Source of the DNA: Campylobacterales bacterium
GTDB lineage: Bacteria > Campylobacterota > Campylobacteria > Campylobacterales > Nitratiruptoraceae
Length of the DNA stretch: 36,068 nucleotides
Direction of reading: 5' to 3'
Assembly: GCA_027065825.1 (NCBI GenBank)
Contig: JAMONM010000065.1
Span: forward strand, 1-36,068
Shown: piece by piece, positions 18,427 through 26,303 of the stretch
How positions within the stretch are numbered: the stretch's first letter is position 1
Layout: the number at the start of each line of letters is the position of its first letter
The notes under the pieces: generated by a model
Seen by the model: only the letters and a program-made list of their open reading frames with translations
What the model was told of the DNA's origin: nothing
Database searches by the model: none
Translations under genes and position numbers: made by a program

Positions 18427-18647
18427 GACTGATCGACGCCAAAAACGGAGATCTGGTTAGGGTCGTAGGCTTCGAAGGTGGCTGTGACGAATTCAAATGC
18501 CACCTTCACGCTATGGGCTTTATGATCGGCGACGTGGTCAAAATAGTGCACAGAGGCTTTTTCGGTCCTATCCAGGTGGAGAGCAAAGGGGCCAAAGTCG
18601 CCCTATGCAGAGGCCAGGCCGAAAAAATATTGGTAGAAAAAATCTAA
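18423..18647 (+). CDS. FeoA-domain protein
   Basis: 74-residue SH3-like protein of the FeoA family. Conserved points are the opening [17 protein letters not shown], the central [18 protein letters not shown] and the closing [14 protein letters not shown]. The ATG at 18423 overlaps the aspS stop (ATGA) and AAAAAGG lies just upstream; a longer in-frame opening inside aspS is an artefact. FeoA proteins normally assist the FeoB ferrous iron transporter or form part of metal-dependent regulators, but no feoB is nearby, so the role here is open. Confidence 0.85.
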   Translation: MRLIDAKNGDLVRVVGFEGGCDEFKCHLHAMGFMIGDVVKIVHRGFFGPIQVESKGAKVALCRGQAEKILVEKI

Positions 18648-18663
18648 CTTTCAGGAGAATATG

Positions 18664-19236
18664 ATGAAAAAACTCTTTTTAATTATTGGAGCCCCAGGTA
18701 GCGGTAAAACAACCGACGCCGAGATAATAGCGAAAAGAAACAGCGACAAAATAGCACACTATTCAACCGGAGAGCTTTTAAGAGAAGAGGTCAAAAAAGG
18801 CACGCCTCTTGGCGCGACTATAGCGAGTTTTATCGACGAGGGCAAACTGGTTCCGCTGGAAATAGTAATCGATACGATAGTAACCGCGATTAAAAACAGC
18901 GACAAAGATGTAATCATAATAGACGGTTTCCCAAGAAGCGTAGAGCAGATGAAAGCCTTAGACGAAATTCTCTCAAAAAATCCCGATATCAAATTAGAAG
19001 CGGTAATCGAGGTGGTGGTCAGCGAAGAAACTGCCAAAGAGAGAGTTCTAGGCAGAGCGAGAGGAGCGGACGACAACGAAAAAGTATTTGAAAACAGAAT
19101 GAGAGTATATCTCGAGCCTCTGCCGGAAATTGAGAGTTTTTACGAAAAAAAGGGGGTCTTGACGAAGATAGACGGCGAAAGATCGATCGAAGAGATCGTC
19201 GAGGAGATGGAGAAGTTTATTTTATCAAGAGTTTAA
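18664..19236 (+). CDS. adk: Adenylate kinase, short form
   Basis: Cytoplasmic AMP/ATP phosphotransferase. P-loop GAPGSGKTT at residues 9-17, AMP-binding STGELLR and IIDGFPRS, and the [10 protein letters not shown] region in place of a full lid. 190 residues: the long LID insertion of E. coli Adk is absent, as in other short bacterial forms. Two ATGs occur in tandem (18661, 18664); AGGAG at 18653-18657 gives a better six-base spacing to the second. The next gene starts on the base after the stop. Confidence 0.95.
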   Translation: MKKLFLIIGAPGSGKTTDAEIIAKRNSDKIAHYSTGELLREEVKKGTPLGATIASFIDEGKLVPLEIVIDTIVTAIKNSDKDVIIIDGFPRSVEQMKALDEILSKNPDIKLEAVIEVVVSEETAKERVLGRARGADDNEKVFENRMRVYLEPLPEIESFYEKKGVLTKIDGERSIEEIVEEMEKFILSRV

Positions 19237-19986
19237 ATGGCAACCGTATCCAATCCCGTTTTTTACGCCGTTATTATCGGAACAGAGATTTTAAACGGTC
19301 GCAGGGAGGATCGGCACTTCGATTTTTTAAAAAAAGAGTTGTCAAAAAGGGGTTGGAGATTCAAAGCCTCCTTTTTGATAGAGGATGACCCCTCGCTGAT
19401 CGAGTCTATTTACACAACGATAGCCGAAGACGAAAACGGAGTAATGTTCAGTTTCGGAGGTATAGGTGCCACTCCCGACGACTACACCAGAGCGGTTGCC
19501 GCAAAGGTATTCGGCGACGGAAAGCTCTACGAACATCCAAAGGCGAAAGAGCTGATTTTAAAACGTTTCGGCGATTCGGCATATCCTCACCGTATAAACA
19601 TGGCCAAACTGCCAAAAGGGGCCGAACTTTTACACAACCCGATAAATTTGGTTCCCGGTTTCTATCTGCAAAAACGCTACTTTTTCGTTCCGGGTTTTCC
19701 GGAAATGGCACACCCCATGATCATCGAAGCTCTCAATCTTTTCTATCCCAAAGCAAAGGAAAAACCCAGATACACCATCTGCGTAGAGGCTAGCGAAAAC
19801 GATCTGATGGACCTGATGCAACAGATTCCGAAAGAGGTGGAGTTCTCCTCCCTTCCGGCTGTGAGAGAGGGGCGATATTTTGACGTAATCTCCATAGCGG
19901 GAGAGGAGGCGAAAAAATGGATAGAGTTCTTCATCGGCGAAATAGAAAAGAGGGGCTATAAATATAAATGGGGAGAAGCGTGCTGA
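19237..19986 (+). CDS. CinA N-terminal/MoaB-type molybdopterin-binding domain protein
   Basis: 249 residues with an N-terminal MoCF_biosynth fold (about 9-165): IGTEILNGRREDRH near 15-27 and FSFGGIGATPDDYT near 70-83 are the signature motifs of CinA/MoaB/MogA proteins. There is no C-terminal CinA amidase domain; instead about 80 residues resemble the middle domain of CinA. CinA-like proteins hydrolyse ADP-ribose or process damaged NAD, and MoaB-like ones bind molybdopterin; which applies here is not clear. ATG directly follows the adk stop with no strong ribosome site, suggesting coupling to adk. Confidence 0.85.
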   Translation: MATVSNPVFYAVIIGTEILNGRREDRHFDFLKKELSKRGWRFKASFLIEDDPSLIESIYTTIAEDENGVMFSFGGIGATPDDYTRAVAAKVFGDGKLYEHPKAKELILKRFGDSAYPHRINMAKLPKGAELLHNPINLVPGFYLQKRYFFVPGFPEMAHPMIIEALNLFYPKAKEKPRYTICVEASENDLMDLMQQIPKEVEFSSLPAVREGRYFDVISIAGEEAKKWIEFFIGEIEKRGYKYKWGEAC

Positions 19987-20255
19987 TAGTAAACGCTCTG
20001 ATAGAGCTAAATCTTCCATACGTCGACTCTTTAAAAGGGAGACGCAAAATCGTCACATCCATAAAGGATAGACTAAAAAACAGAAATATATCGATAATGG
20101 ATATCAGCGGCGAATATCCGAAAGAGGCCTTGCTAGCTCTATGTTTTTTGTCCTCCAACGAACCGCAAGCACAAAAAAAGCTTCAAAGCATAGAAGCAAT
20201 CATGCAACGGCACTATCCAGAAATCTCATACTCTCTCAGCTACGAACTGCTATAG
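19968..20255 (+). CDS. DUF503-family protein
   Basis: 95 residues, small alpha/beta protein. The pattern IELNLPYVDSLKGRRKIVTSIKDRL matches (shown over two pieces: IELNLPYVDSLKG and RRKIVTSIKDRL) the DUF503 (YlxP-like) family, some members of which lie in ribosome-biogenesis operons with rbfA. It overlaps the preceding gene by 19 bases. Start is ATG 19968 or, with GGGGAG close upstream, GTG 19980. Last gene of the aspS run. Function unknown. Confidence 0.8.
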   Translation: MGRSVLIVNALIELNLPYVDSLKGRRKIVTSIKDRLKNRNISIMDISGEYPKEALLALCFLSSNEPQAQKKLQSIEAIMQRHYPEISYSLSYELL

Positions 20256-20322
20256 CGGTCTATTCGGATCGGCCCGAAAGTATTTATAAAAAAAATTTAT
20301 ATTTTTCCTCAGCGCCATATAT

Positions 20323-20351
20323 TTGACAAATATTCGTTTTTTTTATATTCT
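20323..20351 (+). promoter_or_regulatory. Sigma-70-type promoter for the AhpD-like/cytochrome/thioredoxin genes
   Basis: A consensus -35 TTGACA (20323-20328), a 17-base spacer and a -10 TATTCT (20346-20351). The AhpD-like start lies 22 bases past the -10. This is the best -35/-10 pair in the window, and it starts a new transcription unit after the DUF503 gene. Confidence 0.65.
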
Positions 20352-20372
20352 AACGGTAAACAAGGAGTGAAT

Positions 20373-20909
20373 ATGGCACATATTAAGCTACCTGAATATG
20401 AACAGATGAGTCCCTCTATACAAAAAAAAGCGGAACCGATTTTAAAAAAGAGCGGAAAACTCGGAGATATTTTCAGGCTATTGGCCATAGATGAAAATAT
20501 CTACAACTCCACAGACGTTATGGTTCAAAACTACCTTTTAAAAGAGACAAGGCTTCCTTATTATATAAAGGAGGCTATCGCGCTGCTGATCTCAAAAGAG
20601 AACAGCTGTAAAATGTGTGTGGAAGTTCACAAAAGTATAGCCAAAATGCTGGGTCTGACCCAAGAGGAGATAGAAAAGATACTCCAAGGAATTGAGACCC
20701 TAGAAGGCGACGAAAAGGTAAAAGAGCTACTGGCTTTTTGTATCAGGGCTTCGAAAAAAGATAACTACAAAATAACGAAAGAAGAGATCAACAGAGTAAA
20801 AAGCTTTGGATGGAGCGACGAGGAACTGCTCGAAGCAGTCGCGATTACGGCCTATTTCAACTACATCAATACCCTATCTAACGTATTCGGATTGGGAGAT
20901 GACCAGTGA
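20373..20909 (+). CDS. Carboxymuconolactone decarboxylase/AhpD-like protein
   Basis: 178 residues, cytoplasmic (no signal peptide), all-helical CMD/AhpD fold. It carries the AhpD catalytic pattern E-x11-C-x2-C-x3-H exactly: E67, C79, C82, H86 (around KENSCKMCVEVHK). AhpD uses this as a thiol-based reductant in peroxide defence with AhpC; other family members are decarboxylases without the CxxC. The ATG at 20373 has AAGGAG five bases upstream; a GTG at 20367 is inside that site. Its stop overlaps the cytochrome start (GTGA). No ahpC or lipoamide gene is adjacent. Confidence 0.85.
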   Translation: MAHIKLPEYEQMSPSIQKKAEPILKKSGKLGDIFRLLAIDENIYNSTDVMVQNYLLKETRLPYYIKEAIALLISKENSCKMCVEVHKSIAKMLGLTQEEIEKILQGIETLEGDEKVKELLAFCIRASKKDNYKITKEEINRVKSFGWSDEELLEAVAITAYFNYINTLSNVFGLGDDQ

Positions 20910-21235
20910 AAAAGATCGCCCTTTTGTTTATTACTATCGTATCGATAGGATATAGCTACAGCGCAAAGGGTATGGTAACGTATAAAAAACTCTGCTATTC
21001 CTGCCACGGACCCGCGTTTAAAGGAGCGGCCATGATGGAGAGCCACGAGTGGAGATCTCTCTTTGCGAACAAGGCAACCGGGCTAAAAGCGCTACACGAG
21101 AACAGCCAAAAAGCGATCGAGAGGCTAAACAGTTCATACTTTAACAGAAGGGCCCAAGCTCTCGAAAATTTTTTGATAAACAACGCCAGAGACAAAGGAA
21201 TCGTTCGCGGCTGTGACGGATTAAATTGCGGCTAA
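20906..21235 (+). CDS. Small periplasmic mono-haem c-type cytochrome
   Basis: 109 residues with a signal peptide (about 1-20) and a single haem-attachment site CYSCH (C30, C33, H34). The rest is short and polar with a predicted helix at about 65-95. No Met follows residue 44, so the usual distal Met 40-60 residues after the haem site is missing; Met43/44 or His47/His63 are the only candidate axial ligands in sight. Two extra cysteines (C103, C108) lie at the very C-terminus. The start is GTG at 20906, overlapping the previous stop and preceded by GGGAG. Redox partner unknown. Confidence 0.85.
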   Translation: MKKIALLFITIVSIGYSYSAKGMVTYKKLCYSCHGPAFKGAAMMESHEWRSLFANKATGLKALHENSQKAIERLNSSYFNRRAQALENFLINNARDKGIVRGCDGLNCG

Positions 21236-21245
21236 GGAGAAACCG

Positions 21246-21656
21246 ATGAAAAAGATTTTACTGCTCTCTCTTCCGCTTCTGCTATCGGCCCGAATTGAGT
21301 GGCTAAACTCCTATACAGAGGCGATAAAAAAGGCTCAAACCGCCAATAGACCTATTTTGGTATTTATCGAAAGCGAATATTGCTCCTGGTGTAAAAAGAT
21401 GAAAAGGGAGGTATTTACAAAAACAGAAATACAAAGGATTATCAACGGCAATTTCATTCCCCTAAAACTCGACAAAGACCGCTCTTCCTATCCAAAGGAG
21501 CTCAGCGTAAAACTGGTCCCGACAACCATCTTTCTGACCCCGGAGGGAAAAAAGTTCACAAGAAGCGTTTTGGGATATTGGGAACCGAAATCTTACGGAT
21601 CGTTTTTAAGCGACGCGATTAGAAGATATAAAAAATTCTCCTCTAAAGTTCAATAA
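21246..21656 (+). CDS. Periplasmic thioredoxin-fold protein
   Basis: 136 residues with a signal peptide (about 1-15) and a thioredoxin fold. The redox-active site is CSWC (C46, C49) after ESEY, and the cis-proline loop is LVPTTIF (P92). The WCKKMKREVF pattern resembles SoxW/DUF255-like or thioredoxin_7 proteins rather than TlpA or DsbA. ATG with AAGGAG upstream, ten bases after the cytochrome stop. It may reduce or oxidise a periplasmic partner, perhaps the C-terminal cysteines of the neighbouring cytochrome; that is inference. Confidence 0.87.
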   Translation: MKKILLLSLPLLLSARIEWLNSYTEAIKKAQTANRPILVFIESEYCSWCKKMKREVFTKTEIQRIINGNFIPLKLDKDRSSYPKELSVKLVPTTIFLTPEGKKFTRSVLGYWEPKSYGSFLSDAIRRYKKFSSKVQ

Positions 21657-21669
21657 ATAGATTTTTGTA

Positions 21670-21675
21670 TATAAT
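21670..21675 (+). promoter_or_regulatory. Candidate -10 promoter element for ppa
   Basis: TATAAT 28 bases upstream of the ppa ATG, in a short AT-rich gap. No clear -35. Confidence 0.45.
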
Positions 21676-21703
21676 TAGCCAAACTTTTCATAGGAGAGAG
21701 TAT

Positions 21704-22222
21704 ATGAATCTATCCAAAATAGGTCACGGCGAAAATCCCGACAAGGTTCACGCCCTAATAGAGATACCGTACGGTTCCAACGTCAAATATGAGATAGACA
21801 AAGATAGCGGCGCCATATTTGTAGACAGAGTCCTCTATAGCGCTATGTTCTATCCCGCCAATTACGGTTTCGTCCCCTCCACTCTGGCCGCAGACGGCGA
21901 TCCAGCCGACATTTTGGTACTAAACGAATACCCTCTACAGGCTGGCAGCGTAATTAAATGCAGGCTTATCGGAGTCCTGATTATGGAGGACGAAAGCGGA
22001 ATGGACGAAAAACTCCTTGCGGTTCCGATAGAGAAAGTCGATCCCAAATATGCCGAGATAAAAGATATTGACGATCTGCCAAAAGCCACGCTGGAAAAGA
22101 TCAAAAACTTTTTCGAAACCTACAAGATGCTCGAACCCAACAAATGGGTAAAGGTCAAAGAGTACAAAAACAGGGCCGAAGCCGAAAAAATCCTTCAAGA
22201 AGCTATACAAAACTACAAATAA
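21704..22222 (+). CDS. ppa: Inorganic pyrophosphatase, family I
   Basis: Soluble Mg-dependent enzyme that hydrolyses pyrophosphate to drive biosynthesis. The family I signature DGDPADILV holds three metal-binding aspartates (D64, D66, D69), with IEIPYGSNVKYEID and YPANYGFVPSTL upstream. 172 residues, normal. The ATG at 21704 is chosen because AGGAGAG lies just upstream; an in-frame ATG at 21665 lies within the promoter. In relatives it is also near aspS and adk. Confidence 0.96.
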   Translation: MNLSKIGHGENPDKVHALIEIPYGSNVKYEIDKDSGAIFVDRVLYSAMFYPANYGFVPSTLAADGDPADILVLNEYPLQAGSVIKCRLIGVLIMEDESGMDEKLLAVPIEKVDPKYAEIKDIDDLPKATLEKIKNFFETYKMLEPNKWVKVKEYKNRAEAEKILQEAIQNYK

Positions 22223-22249
22223 AAAATAGAGGGCCTCTATCGGGCCCTC
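22220..22249 (-). terminator. Rho-independent terminator of the porin gene
   Basis: On the minus strand: stem GAGGGCC, loop CGATAGA, stem GGCCCTC, then TATTTTTTAT. The stem begins eight bases after the porin stop and its T-run extends into the end of the convergent ppa gene. On the plus strand no T-run follows, so it is not clearly bidirectional. Confidence 0.8.
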
Positions 22250-22256
22250 CAAAGAG

Positions 22257-23588
22257 TTAGAAGCTATAGGAGGCTATGACCCTGTATTGAGTCAAAGAGT
22301 CGATTTGAGTCACTACGTTTTGTGCCGTAGCTGAAGCCGGATTATTAACCCATATTCCTTTAAAAGCCAAAGAGAATCTCTCTTTTTTATATCCCAAAAC
22401 CGCGTTTAAATCCCTCTGAGCCGATTCGAACCTGCCGTTAGTATATCTGGCGCATGCCAAAGAGAGCGACCATCCCTCAACTGGCAAGAGTTTGGAAAGA
22501 TTCTGTTTTATTCCGATTCTGACGCCTTGAGTACCACCGATATAAGCCGAATCGCTGTTTAACGCCTTGCCGTAATTGGATTGAAACAGGTTGTTGGCCG
22601 TGATCATATTAGTAAACAGAGGAGTTCCGTCCCATGGCAGAACCAACGAATCGTGAGAGCCTTCGTCCTTTAGTACCTTGCTGTAGGCAAAAGAGGCCGA
22701 GGTTCCGCCCCTGGCAAAAGCCAGCCTGGCTCCGAAAGCGTTCACACTTATATCCTCTCCGCCGGTAGGGGAAGTGGGTAAAACCAGATTATCTTCGGCG
22801 TTACCTACGCTGGTTTGGTTTATATACTGGAAGGAAAATTTATAATCGTAGTCTTTGTAACTGTTTTTAAAGTCGCTCTGTATATATATCGAGTTTAAAA
22901 AATCGGTGGCATAGTAATCGTATATCTTTACCGAGTAGTTATCTTTTGAATACTTTGCCCCTGCCATCCATACGTTTTGCCTATCGTCTCCGGTGACGGC
23001 TCTGGTTGCCGCTCCCAGGGCATGTTCGACTATATTCATGAAACTATCGGAAGTTCTTTGCTTGAATCTGGTAATATACGCCAGCTCCACTTTGGTACCG
23101 TATTTTAGATCGATATCGGCAAAGTATCCTTCAACCGCACTGGGCAGCATTCTCACCTCTTTGGCGTTGATCAAAGGAGTCTTGATCACCTTTCTACCGC
23201 CGGAGAGAGTGAAATTCTCATAGGAGTAGTTTAAATAAGCCTCTCCCACTACGGCGAATCCTTTTGTGGGATCCTTGCCCAATAGGCCGTTGTCTTTGCC
23301 TATGATAGAGGTATCTACCCTTCCGGGCAACCAAAACGGGTTGGTGGTCATCATGGTCACGGCAGCTTGAAATCCGTTGTAATCGCCGGTTCTATATCCG
23401 AGCTGTCCGCCCAAAGAGTGTGCGTGTGCAGAAGTTTTGGTAAAATCGGCCAGCTCTTTGTTAGTTTCGATATAATAATATTTGATCTTTCCGTATCCTT
23501 TACCTTCGGCGAACCAGTCGCTCAGAGAATCCGCTGCGCAAAGATTTACGGAAATTAAAAGTGCGGCGGCTAAAGAGACTCTGCTCAT
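22257..23588 (-). CDS. OprD-like outer-membrane porin
   Basis: 443 residues with a signal peptide (about 1-19, ending LCAA), then alternating amphipathic strands, and an aromatic C-terminus (YRVIASYSF) typical of beta-barrels recognised by Bam. It resembles the Campylobacterota OprD-family major porins (GYGKIKYYYIETNKE, LGGQLGYRTGDYNG, GGRKVIKTPLINAKE). OprD-type barrels form 18-stranded channels for small solutes; the substrate is unknown. ATG start with AAAGGAG upstream. It has its own promoter region and terminator, so it is probably monocistronic. Confidence 0.88.
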   Translation of the reverse strand: MSRVSLAAALLISVNLCAADSLSDWFAEGKGYGKIKYYYIETNKELADFTKTSAHAHSLGGQLGYRTGDYNGFQAAVTMMTTNPFWLPGRVDTSIIGKDNGLLGKDPTKGFAVVGEAYLNYSYENFTLSGGRKVIKTPLINAKEVRMLPSAVEGYFADIDLKYGTKVELAYITRFKQRTSDSFMNIVEHALGAATRAVTGDDRQNVWMAGAKYSKDNYSVKIYDYYATDFLNSIYIQSDFKNSYKDYDYKFSFQYINQTSVGNAEDNLVLPTSPTGGEDISVNAFGARLAFARGGTSASFAYSKVLKDEGSHDSLVLPWDGTPLFTNMITANNLFQSNYGKALNSDSAYIGGTQGVRIGIKQNLSKLLPVEGWSLSLACARYTNGRFESAQRDLNAVLGYKKERFSLAFKGIWVNNPASATAQNVVTQIDSLTQYRVIASYSF

Positions 23589-23619
23589 ATACTCTCCTTT
23601 ATAACTGAAAATTATTTTT

Positions 23620-23646
23620 AATATAAGATATTCCCATAATTTGGGA
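23620..23646 (-). promoter_or_regulatory. Candidate porin promoter with small palindrome
   Basis: Minus-strand TATATT (23620-23625) is a plausible -10, 32 bases before the porin ATG. Just upstream, TCCCATAATTTGGGA (23632-23646) is a short inverted repeat with five-base arms, covering the spacer and -35 area. It could be an operator, but the arms are short. Confidence 0.35.
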
Positions 23647-23733
23647 CTCTCATATTTTTCACAAAAGTAATATTAACCAAAAATATTTGATGAGATTTTT
23701 AAATTTTTTTTATGTCACGAAAATGTAGCCACC

Positions 23734-23760
23734 TAAAAAAACGGTGTATAGAATCTACAC
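23734..23760 (-). terminator. Candidate terminator after the amidase gene
   Basis: Minus strand: GTGTAGATTCTATACAC can form a five-base-pair stem (GTGTA/TACAC) followed by CG and seven Ts, starting one base past the amidase stop. The stem is short and AT-rich, so it is moderate evidence only. Confidence 0.5.
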
Positions 23761-23761
23761 A

Positions 23762-25186
23762 TCAATTTTTTTCAAAATAGCTATCTATTCCGTCGGCGAT
23801 ACCTTTGGCCAAGAGCTTTTGATAAGCGGGATTAAAGAGCCTTTTAGCCTCTGTGGGATTGGTTATGTAGCCTATCTCTATAAGTATCGAAGGCATCTGA
23901 GCGCCCACCAGTACCCAAAATGGGCCTTCTCTGACCCCTCCGTCGGTTACGTCGTATCTTTTTCTCAAATTGTACAGCATTCCCCTTTGCACATCCAACG
24001 CCAATTTGTTCGAAGCGATTATCTTTTCTCTGTTCAAAAAGTTCAAAAAGGTCTGTTTCGAATAGTATCCCATCGAATCCAAATCGGCTCTGTTTTCCAA
24101 AGCGGCGACTTTTTTGGCCCGTTCGCTCCTGGCCGGAGACAAAAAGAAGGTCTCAATTCCCTTCATACTCAGATATTTACTCTTTTTCGGGGCCGCGTTA
24201 GCGTGTATGGAGATAAATATATCCGCCATACGTCTGTTTGCGTATCTGGTTCTGTTTCTAAGAGGAACGAAATAGTCCTTGGTTCTGGTGAGATAGACTT
24301 TGTAGCCTCGTCTTTTTAACTCTCCGTATAATCTCTTGGCTATGGCCAAAACGGCATCTTTTTCCCTCTTTCTTTTATAACCTACCGCGCCAGCGTCTTT
24401 ACCGCCGTGCCCCGGATCGATAACGACCGTTTTGGTTCTAGGATCGAAAGATAGCAGATTCCCGGTCTGCGCTTTTTTTGCAGTTTTTTTAGGCTTTTTT
24501 TGGGGGATGGGCTCATTTTTGACGATTTTTGATTCTCTTTCGTCCAAGATCCCTTTTAAATAACCTATTTTCAAAACGGTATTTTCTATTTTGAAATCGG
24601 CGCCTATCGCTCGGTCCCCTTCTAAAACGACTCTGGTGGTCTTCTTGTCGAATTGGGCTATTTTCACTCTCTTTAGGCCCTTAGGAGAGTACTCTCTAAA
24701 TACGTAGGGCCAGACGGCTTTTATATCGTATACCCTCTTGTATATCCCCTTTTTTCCGTCGTTGATGGAAAAACTTTTAGGAGGCTCTGGCCTTTTATCA
24801 AACTTTAGCTCTATATATCCTTTTTTTAGATAAATAGACGATATTTTAGGAAGAGACTCTTTTTTTACCTCTTTTGTTCTGCTCTGATCTCGAGTCTTTT
24901 CCGTTTTGTGGGGTAGCGAATTTTTTTTGCGGTTTTTATCTCTTTGTAAAAGCGCGTTTAGTTTTTGACGGTAATCTTTGCACTCGATTTTCAGTCTGTC
25001 GCAGCTTTGAACGAGGCCTTTGAGCGCTTCGACCTTCATAGAAGAGTCGTTTTCGAGAATAGATCTAATATATAGGGTCTTGAAACCGTTGTAGGCCCTC
25101 TCGACTCTTTCTGGATCCGAAGAGGCAAGATCCTCGTAGGCTCGCTCCAACTGGTTTCCGTACAGCAGTGCGGTTAAAAACAGCAA
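23762..25186 (-). CDS. amiC: N-acetylmuramoyl-L-alanine amidase with AMIN-like domain
   Basis: Periplasmic zinc amidase that splits septal peptidoglycan during cell separation. N-terminal hydrophobic signal segment, a basic linker, an AMIN-like beta domain (about 115-215) and an Amidase_3 domain (about 252-474). Zinc ligands: H260 in DPGHGG, E275 in KREKD, and the His of SIHANAA; the catalytic Glu is in LIEIGYI. 474 residues from TTG 25186, but this start has no ribosome site and gives a signal peptide without basic residues. A start at AUA 25210, with GGGGGAG four bases upstream, would give a classical KRSLLVFLLFLTALLYG signal. Likely partner of the EnvC-like protein encoded upstream. Confidence 0.93.
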   Translation of the reverse strand: MLFLTALLYGNQLERAYEDLASSDPERVERAYNGFKTLYIRSILENDSSMKVEALKGLVQSCDRLKIECKDYRQKLNALLQRDKNRKKNSLPHKTEKTRDQSRTKEVKKESLPKISSIYLKKGYIELKFDKRPEPPKSFSINDGKKGIYKRVYDIKAVWPYVFREYSPKGLKRVKIAQFDKKTTRVVLEGDRAIGADFKIENTVLKIGYLKGILDERESKIVKNEPIPQKKPKKTAKKAQTGNLLSFDPRTKTVVIDPGHGGKDAGAVGYKRKREKDAVLAIAKRLYGELKRRGYKVYLTRTKDYFVPLRNRTRYANRRMADIFISIHANAAPKKSKYLSMKGIETFFLSPARSERAKKVAALENRADLDSMGYYSKQTFLNFLNREKIIASNKLALDVQRGMLYNLRKRYDVTDGGVREGPFWVLVGAQMPSILIEIGYITNPTEAKRLFNPAYQKLLAKGIADGIDSYFEKN

Positions 25187-25211
25187 AAATACTAACAGCG
25201 ACCTTTTTATC

Positions 25212-26303
25212 TTACTCCCCCTCTACAAGTCTTCGCATAAGCTCTTTGACGGAAATTATCTCGTTGAGTCTATAGCCGTTGGCCCCGCTGAAAAAGAGCC
25301 CCAGCTCTTTGTCTCCCATATAGGCGTCGCTCAACCTGTCGGCTATACAGTAGCCTACCGCTTTGGCCTCTATGCCCCTTTGGCAAGGCGCCACGCAGTT
25401 GCTGATACATTTTATGGGCGGAGCCTCTTTTTTTTCTACCAGTTCGATCAGATTCGTTCTGACTCCTCTGGCCGGATAGCCTACGGGAGATTTCAACAGA
25501 ACTATATCCTCTTTTTTCGCCCGCAGCAAAACCTCTTTGAAATTATCGTCGGCGTCGCATTCATAGGTTCCTATGAATCTGGTTCCTATCTGAACTCCGG
25601 CGGCTCCCAGTTTAAGGAATTTGACGATATCCTCATGATCCCATATGCCTCCGGCGGCTATTACCGGAATTTCACCCCATTTTTCGGCCTCTTCTATAAC
25701 CTGTGGAACGATGTTTTCCAAGGAGTACTCCTCCATGAAACACTGCTCGTAGGTAAAACCCTGGTGCCCGCCGCTGAGAGGTCCCTCCACAATAACCGCG
25801 TCGGGAATTCGTCCGTAACGTTTTTCCCATCTTTTACATATTATTTTTAACGCCTTTGCGCTGGATACGATCGGAACCAGAGCCACATCCTCGAATCCTT
25901 CGGTAAACTCTGGCATATTTGTAGGTAGTCCGGCACCCGTAATTATAATGTCCGCTCCGGCCTCGCATGCATCGCGAACCACGCGAGGATAATCGTTTAT
26001 AGCGTAGAGTATGTTGGCGCCGAGAGGTTTGTCCTTGCAAATTTTTCTGGCGTTTTCGAAAATCTTAAAAAGCGCCTTGGTAGAGTAGAAGTTTTCGGTC
26101 TCCAAAGGTCTTCCGGCAATCTCTTTGTCTATATATTTTCCCTTTTCGTAATAGCCGGTTCCCACGGTACTAATCACTCCCAGTCCGCCCTCTTTCGATA
26201 CGGAACCGGCCAGGGAATCCCAGCTGATACCGACACCCATTCCACCTTGAATAATCGGATACTCTATCGTATGTTTTCCTATCTTTAACGGAGGCAGTTT
26301 CAC
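25212..26303 (-). CDS. Nitronate monooxygenase / FabK-like flavoprotein
   Basis: 363-residue FMN TIM-barrel protein of the 2-nitropropane dioxygenase family. Conserved features: [11 protein letters not shown] near 16-26 (FMN-binding), TGAGLPTN near 120, [10 protein letters not shown] near 182-191 (active-site His region) and AAGGIWD then [11 protein letters not shown] for phosphate binding. A cysteine group CISNCVAPC near residues 301-309 is outside the core pattern. The family contains nitronate monooxygenases and FabK enoyl-ACP reductases, and sequence alone does not decide. GTG start overlapping the tyrS stop (GTGA). Confidence 0.85.
   Translation of the reverse strand: MKLPPLKIGKHTIEYPIIQGGMGVGISWDSLAGSVSKEGGLGVISTVGTGYYEKGKYIDKEIAGRPLETENFYSTKALFKIFENARKICKDKPLGANILYAINDYPRVVRDACEAGADIIITGAGLPTNMPEFTEGFEDVALVPIVSSAKALKIICKRWEKRYGRIPDAVIVEGPLSGGHQGFTYEQCFMEEYSLENIVPQVIEEAEKWGEIPVIAAGGIWDHEDIVKFLKLGAAGVQIGTRFIGTYECDADDNFKEVLLRAKKEDIVLLKSPVGYPARGVRTNLIELVEKKEAPPIKCISNCVAPCQRGIEAKAVGYCIADRLSDAYMGDKELGLFFSGANGYRLNEIISVKELMRRLVEGE

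Noticed and set aside
20256-20322. Possible terminator after the DUF503 gene (TTCGG...CCGAA and an AT-only hairpin near 20285-20302)
   Set aside because: The five-base stem is not followed by a T-run, and the AT-only hairpin is weak; not enough to call.
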